Shown piece by piece: positions 16,212-25,062 of a DNA stretch of 52,670 nt. Source of the stretch: Syntrophaceae bacterium UBA4810 (GTDB lineage: Bacteria > Desulfobacterota > Syntrophia > Syntrophales > Smithellaceae); assembly GCA_002402545.1 (NCBI GenBank), contig DHGA01000049.1, forward strand, positions 759-53,428. Direction: 5' to 3'. Made by a program: the position numbers and the translations under genes. Numbering within the stretch: the stretch's first letter is position 1; each line of letters begins with the position of its first letter. The notes under the pieces are model-generated. The model saw only the letters and a list, made by a program, of their open reading frames with translations, was not told the origin of the DNA and searched no databases.

Positions 16212-17459
16212 ATGTGGAAAAAAGATGACACATACTGGGGCTGGTACATTGTAGCGGGCGCTTTTATGGTTATGGCGGTAAACTACGGCGCCCGCTATTG
16301 TTTTGGCATTTTTGTCAAGCCCCTCGCTTTGGAATACGGCTGGTCTCGCTCTGTTATATCTTTAGCCGCGACAATCAACATGCTTGTTTATTCCATAGGC
16401 GCTATTTTTGTCGGGCGCAAGCTGGATAGAGTCGCGCCGCGCTGGATTATGACCGCGGGCGCGATAATTGCCGCCGCCGGATTTATTTTAACCGGTTTCG
16501 CGAATTCTCCTCTCACCTTATATCTTACTTACGGCCTGCTCGTCGGCCTGGGCGCGACCGGCATGGGTGTGGTTATCTGCAGTTCTTCCGTGGGAAAATG
16601 GTTCATCAAAATGCGCGGGCTGGCTTTAGGTATTGCCACCATGGGCATCAGCTTCGGCACCATGACACTGACACCATTGGCCGGATTTATTAACAAACAT
16701 TTTAGCTGGCGGGTCGGCATGTTTATTTTGGGAGCCGTTATTCTTATCGTGGGGGTGACAATTTCTCAATTCCTAATGCGTAAAACCCAACCGGAAGATT
16801 ACGGGCTTTTACCCGACGGCGATAAAATAATTCTGCCCGGCCAGAAAATAGTTGCTCCTGCCGCAAGTAAAATATCGCTAAAAATAATTTTTAGAGATTC
16901 ACGTTTTTGGACGATTGCCGTCTGCCAGAGTCTGATTGTCATGGTTATCATGTCGGTCTTTGTTCATCAGGTGGCCTACGCTGTCGGCAATAAAATCGGC
17001 AGCGTCGCGGCGGCAAGTTCTCTGGCGGCAGTAAGCATAACGGGATTCATTGGCCAGTTTTTCTTCGGCTGGCTTTCGGACCGGATGCGCGACCCGAAAT
17101 ACGCTTATTTTATAGGAATAACTTTTCTTCTTTGCGGTATGGTCCTGCTTAATTATTCAGTCAGCGTAAGCCGGCTTTATTTATTTGCCGTAATTTACGG
17201 TTTCGGTTACGGATGTATCGCGCCTATATTGCCGATACTTGTTTCAGACCGCTTCGGCCGTCATATTCTCGGTTCGATTTACGGGCTTTTAACCTTTTTT
17301 GTGGGATTCATCGGCAGTCTGGGCCCGATTTTGGGCGGCATAATCTATGATACCTTCGGCTCCTACACCTATCTTTGGATGTTCAATACCATCATTCTGG
17401 CAATTACATCGTTGATTGTCCTAACCCTAAAAAAAACTCAAACGCCACAAAATCTCTGA
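16212..17459 (+). CDS. MFS transporter, monocarboxylate/oxalate-formate type, 415 aa
   Basis: Twelve hydrophobic segments begin at YWGWYIVAGAFMVMAVNYGARYCFGIFVKPL, a typical helix 1 of this MFS branch. The loop after helix 2 has the family motif-A remnant FVGRKLDRVAPR, and the cytoplasmic middle loop contains the recognisable PEDYGLLPDGD. A second motif A occurs as GWLSDRMRDPK in the second half. Such proteins usually import or exchange small organic acids. Start is uncertain: 16212 gives the usual short N-terminus; 16185 is an in-frame alternative, and no ribosome site is clear. The reading frame extends upstream over the helicase gene, but that part is not coding. Confidence 0.85.
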   Translation: MWKKDDTYWGWYIVAGAFMVMAVNYGARYCFGIFVKPLALEYGWSRSVISLAATINMLVYSIGAIFVGRKLDRVAPRWIMTAGAIIAAAGFILTGFANSPLTLYLTYGLLVGLGATGMGVVICSSSVGKWFIKMRGLALGIATMGISFGTMTLTPLAGFINKHFSWRVGMFILGAVILIVGVTISQFLMRKTQPEDYGLLPDGDKIILPGQKIVAPAASKISLKIIFRDSRFWTIAVCQSLIVMVIMSVFVHQVAYAVGNKIGSVAAASSLAAVSITGFIGQFFFGWLSDRMRDPKYAYFIGITFLLCGMVLLNYSVSVSRLYLFAVIYGFGYGCIAPILPILVSDRFGRHILGSIYGLLTFFVGFIGSLGPILGGIIYDTFGSYTYLWMFNTIILAITSLIVLTLKKTQTPQNL

Positions 17460-17670
17460 TTAAATGTTTTATTCTATTTAAGCTCTGAGTTTAATGTTTT
17501 ATTCAATAAATTAACCTTTCATTTCATCTCTTTAAACAGGATAACATAATTAATTATCCTATTATTACAGATACTTAATGGTATTTATTGACTGGCGGTT
17601 ATATTTGGCACGTTTTTTCCATACAATTAAGATCAACAAGGTACAAATGGAACGAGGAGGTAGAGAGGCC

Positions 17671-17946
17671 ATGAAAAAAATAATGCAAACCATGCTTTTA
17701 ACGGCTTTTGTGATTTTTGCTACAGCGTCCTTCTGCTTTGCGGAATACACTGTTACCGGCAATGGCGAGTTCCCGTTCTTTCATCTGGGCTGCCTGATCA
17801 TCGGCGGTCTGATAATTGTTTCACTGAAGAAGAAATATTCGAAACTGTATTTAAGTGAAGCTATCGGCTCGTTTGCTCTTTACGCTGTTCTGGTTGCTAT
17901 TTTTACCGCACCTGTAGTTGACGCACTAAAAAATTTAATAAACTAA
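17671..17946 (+). CDS. Small exported/membrane protein, 91 aa
   Basis: A signal-peptide-like N-terminus (KKIMQTMLLTAFVIFATASFCFA, cleavage probably after A24) is followed by two hydrophobic helices, LGCLIIGGLIIVSL and GSFALYAVLVAIFTAPVV. I do not recognise the family. The ATG at 17671 is chosen because GAGGAGG stands about 12 bases upstream and the signal sequence begins there. A hairpin terminator follows, so it is probably a single-gene unit. Two 12-bp direct repeats (AATGTTTTATTC at 17463 and 17493) lie in the upstream AT-rich spacer. Confidence 0.65.
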   Translation: MKKIMQTMLLTAFVIFATASFCFAEYTVTGNGEFPFFHLGCLIIGGLIIVSLKKKYSKLYLSEAIGSFALYAVLVAIFTAPVVDALKNLIN

Positions 17947-17971
17947 CCCCTCTCCTTCTATCTATATCCCT

Positions 17972-18002
17972 AAAAACCCCGTGCAGTTCTGGCGGGGTTT
18001 TT
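17972..18002 (+). terminator. Rho-independent terminator
   Basis: Perfect 10-bp stem AAAAACCCCG (17972-17981) / CGGGGTTTTT (17993-18002) with an 11-base loop, ending in a T run. It closes the small exported protein gene, and on the other strand would stop the convergent 18012 gene as well. Confidence 0.85.
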
Positions 18003-18011
18003 ACCTTTCTG

Positions 18012-18536
18012 CTAAAAGGCAATATTCGCGATTTCCGTTAAACGATTTGAGATAAGCTTGGCGAAGTGTTCCAAGATATCCGTATCCATATCCGGCGAAT
18101 AACGTTCCGGTGATACGTCGCCGTTATTCCAGCTGCCGATAATTTCATCATTTAGGCACAAAGGAACAATGGCCATGGACTTCGCGAAATACTTTTTACT
18201 TTGGGGAAACAACTTATAATAAGGCTTCAGATTATTATTAATCAATACAGGTTTGACGCCTTCTTTCAACAGTTCGTCAAATACGGCTCTGCTTATCAAA
18301 TTAAGCCTGGTTTTTAATTTATCTGATGACTTAACGGCTTCGATGACCGTAGCATTTTTGTTTTCATTAATCAGTGTCAGCCATACAAAAGGAATTTGAA
18401 ATTCATTTTCCACTTCGTCAAAAAGAGTTTCCAGCATACCGGCAATATCGGATGCGCCGTTTAATTTATTTTTTATCGAGGTAAAACGCCGGGCGATTTC
18501 TTCATTGACTTGTTTTAGTTTATCTTCCTGTTTCAT
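18012..18536 (-). CDS. DUF484/GAF-like protein, 174 aa
   Basis: The C-terminal half (KSMAIVPLCLNDEIIGSWNNGDVSPERYSPDMDTDILEHF) matches the DUF484 pattern of a GAF-like sensor fold, where a small molecule or partner may bind. An N-terminal helical segment precedes it. Its role is unknown; DUF484 genes are often linked to DNA recombination or repair genes, and here it sits 10 bp after xth on the same strand. The ATG at 18536 is chosen because AGGGAT lies about seven bases upstream; a longer frame from 18593 would overlap xth. Confidence 0.72.
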   Translation of the reverse strand: MKQEDKLKQVNEEIARRFTSIKNKLNGASDIAGMLETLFDEVENEFQIPFVWLTLINENKNATVIEAVKSSDKLKTRLNLISRAVFDELLKEGVKPVLINNNLKPYYKLFPQSKKYFAKSMAIVPLCLNDEIIGSWNNGDVSPERYSPDMDTDILEHFAKLISNRLTEIANIAF

Positions 18537-18546
18537 TTTATTATCC

Positions 18547-19317
18547 CTACCATTGAGCGTAAATAACAGCGTGATCTGAAGGTTTTTCTTCAAGCCTAGT
18601 CTGCATATCTATGACACATGATTTTGAACTTTTGGCCAGCACATCTGTGGCGAGAATGTGGTCAACGCGCCAGCCAAGCTTACGTCCCACGGAATCGCGC
18701 ACGCGGTAATCAAAAAAAGTATATTGTTCCGGCTCATCCGGATGATGCAGGCGGAAAATATCCACAAGCCCCCACGATAAAAGTTCTTTATATTCTTTCC
18801 ATACCTGAGGATTAAAAGATACGTGGCCCAGTATTCTTTTGGGATCATGCACGTCGATATTCTCTGGCGCAACGTTAAAATCGCCGCAAAGAACCAATTT
18901 TTGTCTGGGATCAAAGTTTTTCTGCAGATATTTTTTCAGCTTTTTTAACCATTCCAGTTTATAGGCAAACTGCGGTTTGTCCACATCCTGCCCCTGCGGA
19001 ACGTAGGCGTTCAAAATAACCAAATCGTCAAAAAACGCCGCCACGAGGCGGTCATTATCGGCCGTCTTACCGGGCAGGCCGAAATTAACTTTTGTAGGTT
19101 TTTGCCTTGAAGCTATGGCCACACCATTATATTGTTTTCCGCCCTTGAACGACAAATGATAACCCAACTTTTCAAATTCATCAGACGGAAACATCGCGTC
19201 ATCCACCTTCGTTTCCTGCATACACAAATAATCCGGTTTGTTTTTATCAAGCCACGGAATAACGATATGCAGGCGGGAACGGATGGAATTCACATTGAAG
19301 GAAGCTATCTTCATCAT
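18547..19317 (-). CDS. xth: Exodeoxyribonuclease III, 256 aa
   Basis: An AP-endonuclease family 1 enzyme: opening KIASFNVNSIRSRL, metal ligand E in LCMQETK, the catalytic GDFNVAP block, and the terminal GWRVDHILAT and SDHAVIYAQW blocks with the catalytic D-H pair. It removes 3'-blocked ends and cuts abasic sites in base excision repair. Length is standard. Two ATG codons stand in tandem at the start. It follows the SDR gene by 11 bases and precedes the DUF484-like gene by 10, so the three form an operon. Confidence 0.95.
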   Translation of the reverse strand: MMKIASFNVNSIRSRLHIVIPWLDKNKPDYLCMQETKVDDAMFPSDEFEKLGYHLSFKGGKQYNGVAIASRQKPTKVNFGLPGKTADNDRLVAAFFDDLVILNAYVPQGQDVDKPQFAYKLEWLKKLKKYLQKNFDPRQKLVLCGDFNVAPENIDVHDPKRILGHVSFNPQVWKEYKELLSWGLVDIFRLHHPDEPEQYTFFDYRVRDSVGRKLGWRVDHILATDVLAKSSKSCVIDMQTRLEEKPSDHAVIYAQW

Positions 19318-19328
19318 AGATATCTTAT

Positions 19329-20183
19329 TTATAACAGGTCAAATTCTTTTTGCATTTTTGTCAAATGCTTTTTAGCAAACGCTCTCCCCAGCACCGGAGA
19401 TAGTCGATTCAGCCACCACAATATTTTCCAGAAATACGGCACAATAATTATTGCTTTGTTCTTTGCCACTGCGTTCAAAACTTTTTTTGCAAATACGTCC
19501 GGTGCCATAGGTTTTAATTTCTCCCACATTTCACTTAGTTTTTCAGTAGGTATGTTCATGTTTATTGCGCCGTATTTTCCGCCATACATAATCGGTGTAC
19601 GGATAAGACCGGGACAAATAACACTTACGCGCACGCCGAAATGAGCCGCTTCAATCCTTAAAGACTGCGAGAGACCCACAACAGCGTACTTGGTTGTGCC
19701 GTAAGCTACGTTCAACGGATTAGGCATAATGCCTGCCATGGAAGCTGTGTTTACAATGTGACCGAAACCATTCTTAATCATTATTTTGTAAACCGCCTGA
19801 GTTCCGTTAATTACACCACGGAGATTTACATCAATTATTTTATTCCAGTCATCTATGCAGTAATGGTTTGCGGCGCCGCCTATTACAATACCTGCATTAT
19901 TAAAAATGTAGTCTAGCCTTCCCGTACGTTCATAAGCTTCTCTCACGACGTTCTCGGTTGCTTTAAAATCCGTCACATCCAGCTTTACAGCTCGAGCCTT
20001 TCCACCAGAATCTCTAATTTCTGTGGCGACATCTTTCGCCGTTTTAATTTGAAGATCAGCTAATACCACCTCGCAACCGCGCTTGGCCAATTCCTGCGAA
20101 ATTGCTTTACCAATGCCTGAAGCTCCTCCGGTAACAATCGCCGTGGCCTCCTTATAAATTCTGATATTTTTATTTTTTGCCAT
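19329..20183 (-). CDS. Short-chain dehydrogenase/reductase, 284 aa
   Basis: A classical SDR: nucleotide-binding TGGASGIG near the N-terminus, NNAG after strand 4, catalytic Ser in NTASMAG and the YGTTK catalytic pair. A C-terminal extension of about 60 residues (KVLNAVAKNKAIIIVPYFWKILWWLNRLSP) is shared in style with the two SDRs at 30344-32110, suggesting hydrophobic substrates such as retinoids or steroids, or membrane contact. The ATG at 20183 follows GGGAG at five bases; an upstream ATG at 20195 lacks one. It heads a group with xth. Confidence 0.85.
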   Translation of the reverse strand: MAKNKNIRIYKEATAIVTGGASGIGKAISQELAKRGCEVVLADLQIKTAKDVATEIRDSGGKARAVKLDVTDFKATENVVREAYERTGRLDYIFNNAGIVIGGAANHYCIDDWNKIIDVNLRGVINGTQAVYKIMIKNGFGHIVNTASMAGIMPNPLNVAYGTTKYAVVGLSQSLRIEAAHFGVRVSVICPGLIRTPIMYGGKYGAINMNIPTEKLSEMWEKLKPMAPDVFAKKVLNAVAKNKAIIIVPYFWKILWWLNRLSPVLGRAFAKKHLTKMQKEFDLL

Positions 20184-20306
20184 AGAATCTCCCAAAAGCG
20201 CGTTGTCTGAACTGCTCTCGGATAGCTGTTTTCAAGTAGCTTTTTTCTTTACGGTTTGTCAATATATTACACCAATTACTTACTCATATTTGCTTTATTA
20301 TTTTCA

Positions 20307-20335
20307 TTGACACGGCTGTAGCCTTCACTTATAAA
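20307..20335 (+). promoter_or_regulatory. Sigma-70 promoter of the liv operon
   Basis: TTGACA (20307-20312), a 17-bp spacer and TATAAA (20330-20335), a near-consensus promoter. The livK ATG lies about 30 bp beyond the likely transcription start, preceded by AAGGAGA. No operator palindrome is evident, so expression may be constitutive or controlled elsewhere. Confidence 0.75.
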
Positions 20336-20371
20336 TATCGCCACTTTATCAGACATATAAGGAGATATCCC

Positions 20372-21538
20372 ATGAAGAAATCGCCCGTCTTTTTTTCGCT
20401 TTTATCGATAATGATTTTTCTGCTCTCAGGCTGCGGCTCTGATGATCCCACAAAAATCAGGATCGGCCTGATTGCTGAGTTAACCGGCGATATGCCCGCC
20501 GTCGGCGCTTCCTGCATAAACGCTGCGGAAATGGCCGTTAAAGAAATAAATGCTGCCGGGGGCTTCCAGTTCGGTGAAAACAAATATACGGTGGAGTTAA
20601 TCGTGGAAGATAACGCCGGAAAAGCCGATCAATCGGTTTCCGCCGCGCAAAAACTCATTACTCAGAAAAAAGTAGTCGCCATTGTCGGCCCCAATGCCAG
20701 CCGCTACGCGATACCATCCTCCGAAATTGCCGAAACCAATAAAGTTGTTTTAATTACTCCCTGGTCAACCGCACCCAAAACAACGCTGGATTCCAAAACT
20801 AACGCGCCTAAAAGCTATGTTTTCCGCTCCTGCTTTATCGATCCTTTCCAGGGTCAGGTGTTGGCGAAGTTCGCGCTGAACAATCTTAAACTTAACAGAG
20901 CCGCAGTTTTGTATGATGTGGCCTCGGAATACAACAAAGGCATTGCCGAAATATTTAAGGAAGTATTCGAGCAAAATGGCGGAAAAGTCGTTGCCTTTGA
21001 AACTTATACGACGAACGACAAAGACTTCTCCTCGCAGCTGACAAAAATCAAAAAAGCCTCGCCGCAGTTCATCTTTCTGCCCAATTACTACAGTGAAGTA
21101 CCGCTGCAAATACAGCAGGCCAAACGCTTGGGTATCAAATTGCCTTTCCTGGGCAGCGATTCCTGGGGCAGCGAAGAACTTCTTAAACTCTGCGGCAAAG
21201 ACTGCGAAGGTTTCTACTTCAGCACACATTACGCGGTGGACGCTTCTACCGAAGTCACCAAGAGATTCATTCAAAATTACACAGCGGCCTACGGGACCAC
21301 GCCGGATGACGTTGCTGCCCTCACCTATGATTCCTTTGGTCTGCTGTGGGAAGCGCTCAACACCGCAGGCGTCAAAGACCGGCAGGCACTGCGCGACGCG
21401 CTGGCGAAAATACCAAAATATGAAGGCGTAACCGGCACCATGCAGTTTAAGGAAGGTTCGGGAGATCCGATTAAAAGCGCCGTTATCCTGAAAATAACAG
21501 ACGGAAAATTTACCTGGTTTGCCAACGCCAAACCGTAG
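20372..21538 (+). CDS. livK: Branched-chain amino acid-type ABC transporter substrate-binding lipoprotein, 388 aa
   Basis: A lipoprotein signal ends in the lipobox LLSGC (C21), which would anchor the protein to the outer face of the inner membrane or in the periplasm. The mature part opens with IRIGLIAELTGDMPAVGASCINAAEMAVKEINAAGG, the hallmark of Leu/Ile/Val-type periplasmic binding proteins, and continues with AIVGPNASRYA and the GDSWGSEEL-like ligand region. The ligand may be a branched amino acid, amide or other small acid; it cannot be fixed from sequence. The four transporter subunits follow. Confidence 0.9.
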   Translation: MKKSPVFFSLLSIMIFLLSGCGSDDPTKIRIGLIAELTGDMPAVGASCINAAEMAVKEINAAGGFQFGENKYTVELIVEDNAGKADQSVSAAQKLITQKKVVAIVGPNASRYAIPSSEIAETNKVVLITPWSTAPKTTLDSKTNAPKSYVFRSCFIDPFQGQVLAKFALNNLKLNRAAVLYDVASEYNKGIAEIFKEVFEQNGGKVVAFETYTTNDKDFSSQLTKIKKASPQFIFLPNYYSEVPLQIQQAKRLGIKLPFLGSDSWGSEELLKLCGKDCEGFYFSTHYAVDASTEVTKRFIQNYTAAYGTTPDDVAALTYDSFGLLWEALNTAGVKDRQALRDALAKIPKYEGVTGTMQFKEGSGDPIKSAVILKITDGKFTWFANAKP

Positions 21539-21561
21539 TGGCCTTGTAGAAGTCAATGCTA

Positions 21562-21638
21562 TTGTCATTCCGGCAAAGATCGGAATCCATTAAATTATAA
21601 TGATATTTCTGGATGCCGGATCACGTCCGCCATGACAA
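21562..21638. repeat. Dispersed palindromic repeat, copy 3
   Basis: Outer inverted ends TTGTCAT (21562-21568) and ATGACAA (21632-21638) enclose a second pair, GGAATCCA and TGGATGCC. It sits between livK and livH inside the operon, so it could modulate the ratio of binding protein to transporter mRNA. Its ends resemble those of the copies at 6443 and 13940. Confidence 0.6.
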
Positions 21639-21676
21639 AATAATTTAACTTACGTTTGGATTCCTGACTATATATT

Positions 21677-22552
21677 ATGACCTATATCCTCCAACAAATT
21701 CTCAATGCCCTGCAACTGGGCAGCATCTACGCTTTAATCGCACTGGGCTACACAATGGTTTACGGCATTCTGACCATGATCAATTTTGCCCACGGCGATT
21801 TATTCATGGTCGGCGCTTTCTTTTGTTTTCTTATCGCCGTTTATCTGCAACTGCCTTTTGTGCCCACGCTGATGCTGACGATGTTTGGCGTGGCCTGCCT
21901 GGGTGTTTTGATCGAACGCATGGCCTATAAGCCGCTGCGCGCCGCGCCCCGTGTTTCCGCTATCATTACAGCACTGGGTGTCGGCCTTTTTCTGGAAAAT
22001 TTTACGCTGGCGCTTAGCCCCTATCCCAAAAATATTCCGCCGCTACTGACTGACAAAACATGGATGATCGGCAGTGTCACCATTTCTTCACTGCAAATCA
22101 TCATCATTGCTTTATCTGTTTCGTTGATGCTGATTCTCGATTTTATCGTTCAGCGTACAAAAGCAGGCATGGCGATGCGCGCCATTTCCTGGGATAAAAC
22201 AATTGTGCCGCTGATGGGCGTGCCGGTGAATAAAATCATCTCTCTGACCTTCGCCATCGGCACTGGCCTGGGCGGTGCGGCGGGGATGATGTATGGCTTG
22301 GCTTATCCAGTAATCGATCCTTACATGGGCATTATGGTCGGCTGGAAAGCATTTATCTCGGCTGTGGTCGGCGGCATCGGCAACGTGCGCGGCGCGATGA
22401 TTGGCGGTTTCATCCTGGGCACGGTGGAAATTCTGGTCGCAGCGTTTTTCCCATCCACCTACCGCGATTTTGTTGCCTTCACTCTGCTTTTGATTTTGCT
22501 TATTTTCCGTCCCTACGGAATTCTGGGCAAACCCAGCCCGCAGAAGGTTTAA
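21677..22552 (+). CDS. livH: Branched-chain amino acid ABC transporter permease LivH, 291 aa
   Basis: A hydrophobic permease that opens with QQILNALQLGSIYALIALGYTMVYGILTMINFAHGD, the diagnostic LivH N-terminus, and contains VVGGIGNVRGAMIGGFILG, the family segment facing the ATPase. About eight membrane helices can be drawn. It forms a heterodimeric channel with LivM in the inner membrane. Two bases separate it from livM. No ribosome site is obvious just before the ATG. Confidence 0.95.
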   Translation: MTYILQQILNALQLGSIYALIALGYTMVYGILTMINFAHGDLFMVGAFFCFLIAVYLQLPFVPTLMLTMFGVACLGVLIERMAYKPLRAAPRVSAIITALGVGLFLENFTLALSPYPKNIPPLLTDKTWMIGSVTISSLQIIIIALSVSLMLILDFIVQRTKAGMAMRAISWDKTIVPLMGVPVNKIISLTFAIGTGLGGAAGMMYGLAYPVIDPYMGIMVGWKAFISAVVGGIGNVRGAMIGGFILGTVEILVAAFFPSTYRDFVAFTLLLILLIFRPYGILGKPSPQKV

Positions 22553-22554
22553 CC

Positions 22555-23589
22555 ATGGCCGCTTTTTACAAAAACATCCTTGCCCGCTGGCAATACATCA
22601 GCACACACAAATTTTTCTGGCCAGTATTTTTTGTTGCGGGGCTTGCCTTTTCTATTGCCGCGGCAACCTTTGATATTCTCGATTTATATTTACAGCTTAT
22701 TTTGATTTACGTGGGCATCAATATAATCCTCACCGTCAGCCTTAATCTGGTTAACGGTTACATGGGAGAGTTTTCCATCGGTCATGCCGGCTTTATGGCG
22801 ATCGGCGCTTACACCGCTTCTCTTTTAACCGTGAACATTTTTCCCGCGGGCGCACTAAATTATTTATTCCCGCTGGCCATCGTAGCAGGAGGAATGGCGG
22901 CGGCGGCAGTCGGGCTGATTGTCGCCGTGCCCTCTTTTAAAACACGCGGCGATTATCTGGCAATTGTCACGCTCGCTTTCGGCATGATTGTCAAATCCGG
23001 CATTGAAAATATCGAGGCCATCGGCGGGCCGCGTGGATTCTTGGGCATGTCCAAGCTGACCACATTGCCCTGGGTATTTTTCTGGACGGTTTTATCCGTC
23101 TGGGTCATCCGCAATCTTGTTTATTCCAAATTCGGCCGCGGCGTTTTGTCCATTCGCGAAGATGAAATCGCCAGCGATTTGATGAGCGTCAACACCAGGC
23201 AGGTAAAAATTATCGTCTTTGTTGTTTCCTCTTTTTTTGCGGGAGTAGCGGGCGGACTTTTCGCGCACGCGCTGCAGTTTATCAATCCACGCATGTTCGA
23301 TATCATTAAATCCACCGACATTTTGATCATGGTTTATCTGGGCGGGATAGCGTCTATCGGCGGTTCGATCATCGGCGCGGTTATCTATACGATATTACTG
23401 GAAATATTGCGCCCGTTGGGCATCTGGCGCATGGTGCTCATGCCGCTGATGCTGGTAGTGCTGATGATATATCGCCCCCGCGGCATCATGGGCATGCGCG
23501 AGGCGCGCTTTTTTGTCCCATTGCGCGATTTACTTGCCGCGAAGCTCTGGAAACAGAAAAAGAAGGAGGCGTCTGATGCCTCTGCTTGA
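22555..23589 (+). CDS. livM: Branched-chain amino acid ABC transporter permease LivM, 344 aa
   Basis: The LivM signatures LNLVNGYMGEFSIGHAGFMAIGAYTAS and LVYSKFGRGVLSIREDEIASDLMSVN are present, with GGIASIGGSIIGA toward the C-terminus. It pairs with LivH as a transmembrane permease. The C-terminus is unusually charged (KLWKQKKKEASDASA) and its coding end overlaps livG by 14 bases, which implies translational coupling. Confidence 0.95.
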   Translation: MAAFYKNILARWQYISTHKFFWPVFFVAGLAFSIAAATFDILDLYLQLILIYVGINIILTVSLNLVNGYMGEFSIGHAGFMAIGAYTASLLTVNIFPAGALNYLFPLAIVAGGMAAAAVGLIVAVPSFKTRGDYLAIVTLAFGMIVKSGIENIEAIGGPRGFLGMSKLTTLPWVFFWTVLSVWVIRNLVYSKFGRGVLSIREDEIASDLMSVNTRQVKIIVFVVSSFFAGVAGGLFAHALQFINPRMFDIIKSTDILIMVYLGGIASIGGSIIGAVIYTILLEILRPLGIWRMVLMPLMLVVLMIYRPRGIMGMREARFFVPLRDLLAAKLWKQKKKEASDASA

Positions 23590-24346
23590 GCTGAAAAATA
23601 TCACCCACCGCTTTGAAGGTCTATGCGCCGTGGCGAATTTCAATTTTCAATTGGCGCAAGGCGAACTCGTGGGAATTATCGGTCCTAACGGCGCGGGAAA
23701 AACAACCGTCTTTAATCTGATAACCGGTGTTTATCGTGCCACGGAAGGCAGTATTTCCTTCAACGGAGATGAACTTGTCGGCAAAACTCCTCATCAGATT
23801 ACCAAGCGCGGCATCGCCCGAACCTTTCAGAATATCCGCCTGTTCAAGGAACTCACGGTGCTGGACAACGTGCGCACTGCTTATTTCGGAGAAGCCTTGT
23901 ATAGCCCCCTGGAAGCCCTTTTGCATATCGGGCGCTACCGTAGCGAAGAAAAAAGAATCACCGAACGCGCACTGGAACTGTTAGCTATTTTTAAACTCGA
24001 CGATGCCGCATCGGAGCTTTCCAAAAATCTATCTTACGGACTGCAACGCAAACTGGAAATAGCGCGAGCGCTGGCCACTAATCCGCAACTGCTTTTGCTT
24101 GATGAGCCTGCCGCGGGAATGAACCCCAACGAGATAAAACAGCTGATGTATTTTATCGGCTGGATCAGAAAAACATTCAGTGTGACGATTATTCTTATCG
24201 AGCATCAGATGCGTCTGGTGATGGGCATCTGCGAACGGCTGGTGGTGCTTGATTTCGGCGCGACCATCGCGCAGGGATTGCCTTCAGAAATAAAAAGCAA
24301 TCCCAAAGTTCTGGAAGCGTATCTGGGCGAGGAGGCGGCAAAATGA
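23576..24346 (+). CDS. livG: ABC transporter ATP-binding protein LivG, 256 aa
   Basis: An ABC ATPase with Walker A GPNGAGKTT, the LivG-type insert after it (RGIARTFQNIRLFKELTVLDNV), signature LSYGLQRKLEIARAL, Walker B LLLLDEPAAGMN and the H-loop IEHQM. The signature motif begins with LSYGLQ rather than the usual LSGGQ, as is common in this subfamily. ATG at 23576 is chosen because AAGGAGG precedes it and the family N-terminus LLELKNITHRFEGL starts there. It overlaps livM by 14 bases and livF by four. Confidence 0.95.
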   Translation: MPLLELKNITHRFEGLCAVANFNFQLAQGELVGIIGPNGAGKTTVFNLITGVYRATEGSISFNGDELVGKTPHQITKRGIARTFQNIRLFKELTVLDNVRTAYFGEALYSPLEALLHIGRYRSEEKRITERALELLAIFKLDDAASELSKNLSYGLQRKLEIARALATNPQLLLLDEPAAGMNPNEIKQLMYFIGWIRKTFSVTIILIEHQMRLVMGICERLVVLDFGATIAQGLPSEIKSNPKVLEAYLGEEAAK

Positions 24347-25062
24347 ACAAAAAAGAAGCGCTACTTTCCGTCAGCAACCTGAATGTTGCCTACGGCAACA
24401 TCAACGCCGTGCATGGCGTATCTTTTGCTGTGGCCGCTGGCGAAATTGTCGCACTCATCGGCGCCAACGGCGCGGGGAAATCTTCCATTCTGCGTTCAAT
24501 ATCTGGCATAATCCCTTACAATGGCTCGATTTGCTATAAAGGCAAAGAATTAAAACAGACCGCACCGGATTTTATCGTCGCGTTGGGCATCGCGCAGGTT
24601 CCGGAAGGACGCGGTATCTTCGGCAACCTCACGGTAATGGAAAACCTGAAACTGGCCACCTGGCACAGACAGGATAAAGAAAATATTGCCCGCGATTTTG
24701 ACCGCGTTTTTATTCTCTTCCCCCGACTGGCGGAGAGAAAACGCCAGTTGGGTGGCATGCTCTCCGGCGGCGAACAGCAGATGCTCGCTGTGGGCAGAGC
24801 TTTAATGAGCGATGCAGATACACTTTTAATGGACGAGCCTTCGATGGGTTTATCGCCCGTGCTGGTGCGTGAGATATTCCGCATCATTGCGGAAATAAAC
24901 AAAGCGGGAAAAACCATTCTGTTGGTCGAACAAAACGCCAACATGTCTTTGCATATCGCCCACCGCGGCTATGTGCTGGAAACAGGCAAGATTGTTCTAT
25001 CCGGTACCGGAAAGGAACTGATGGGCAACCCGCGGGTAAAAGATGCGTACTTGGGAGGATGA
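24343..25062 (+). CDS. livF: ABC transporter ATP-binding protein LivF, 239 aa
   Basis: Second ATPase of the importer: Walker A GANGAGKSS, the LivF motif VPEGRGIFGNLTVMENL, signature MLSGGEQQMLAVGRAL, Walker B TLLMDEPSMGLSP and the VEQN switch. Length and order after livG are standard. The start overlaps the livG stop (ATGA), and its own stop overlaps the start of the SGNH-like gene, so the last three genes are coupled. Confidence 0.95.
   Translation: MNKKEALLSVSNLNVAYGNINAVHGVSFAVAAGEIVALIGANGAGKSSILRSISGIIPYNGSICYKGKELKQTAPDFIVALGIAQVPEGRGIFGNLTVMENLKLATWHRQDKENIARDFDRVFILFPRLAERKRQLGGMLSGGEQQMLAVGRALMSDADTLLMDEPSMGLSPVLVREIFRIIAEINKAGKTILLVEQNANMSLHIAHRGYVLETGKIVLSGTGKELMGNPRVKDAYLGG

Noticed and set aside
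20372..25062. Urea (Urt) transporter
   Set aside because: No urease or urea-specific genes nearby, and the binding protein fits the general Liv type.
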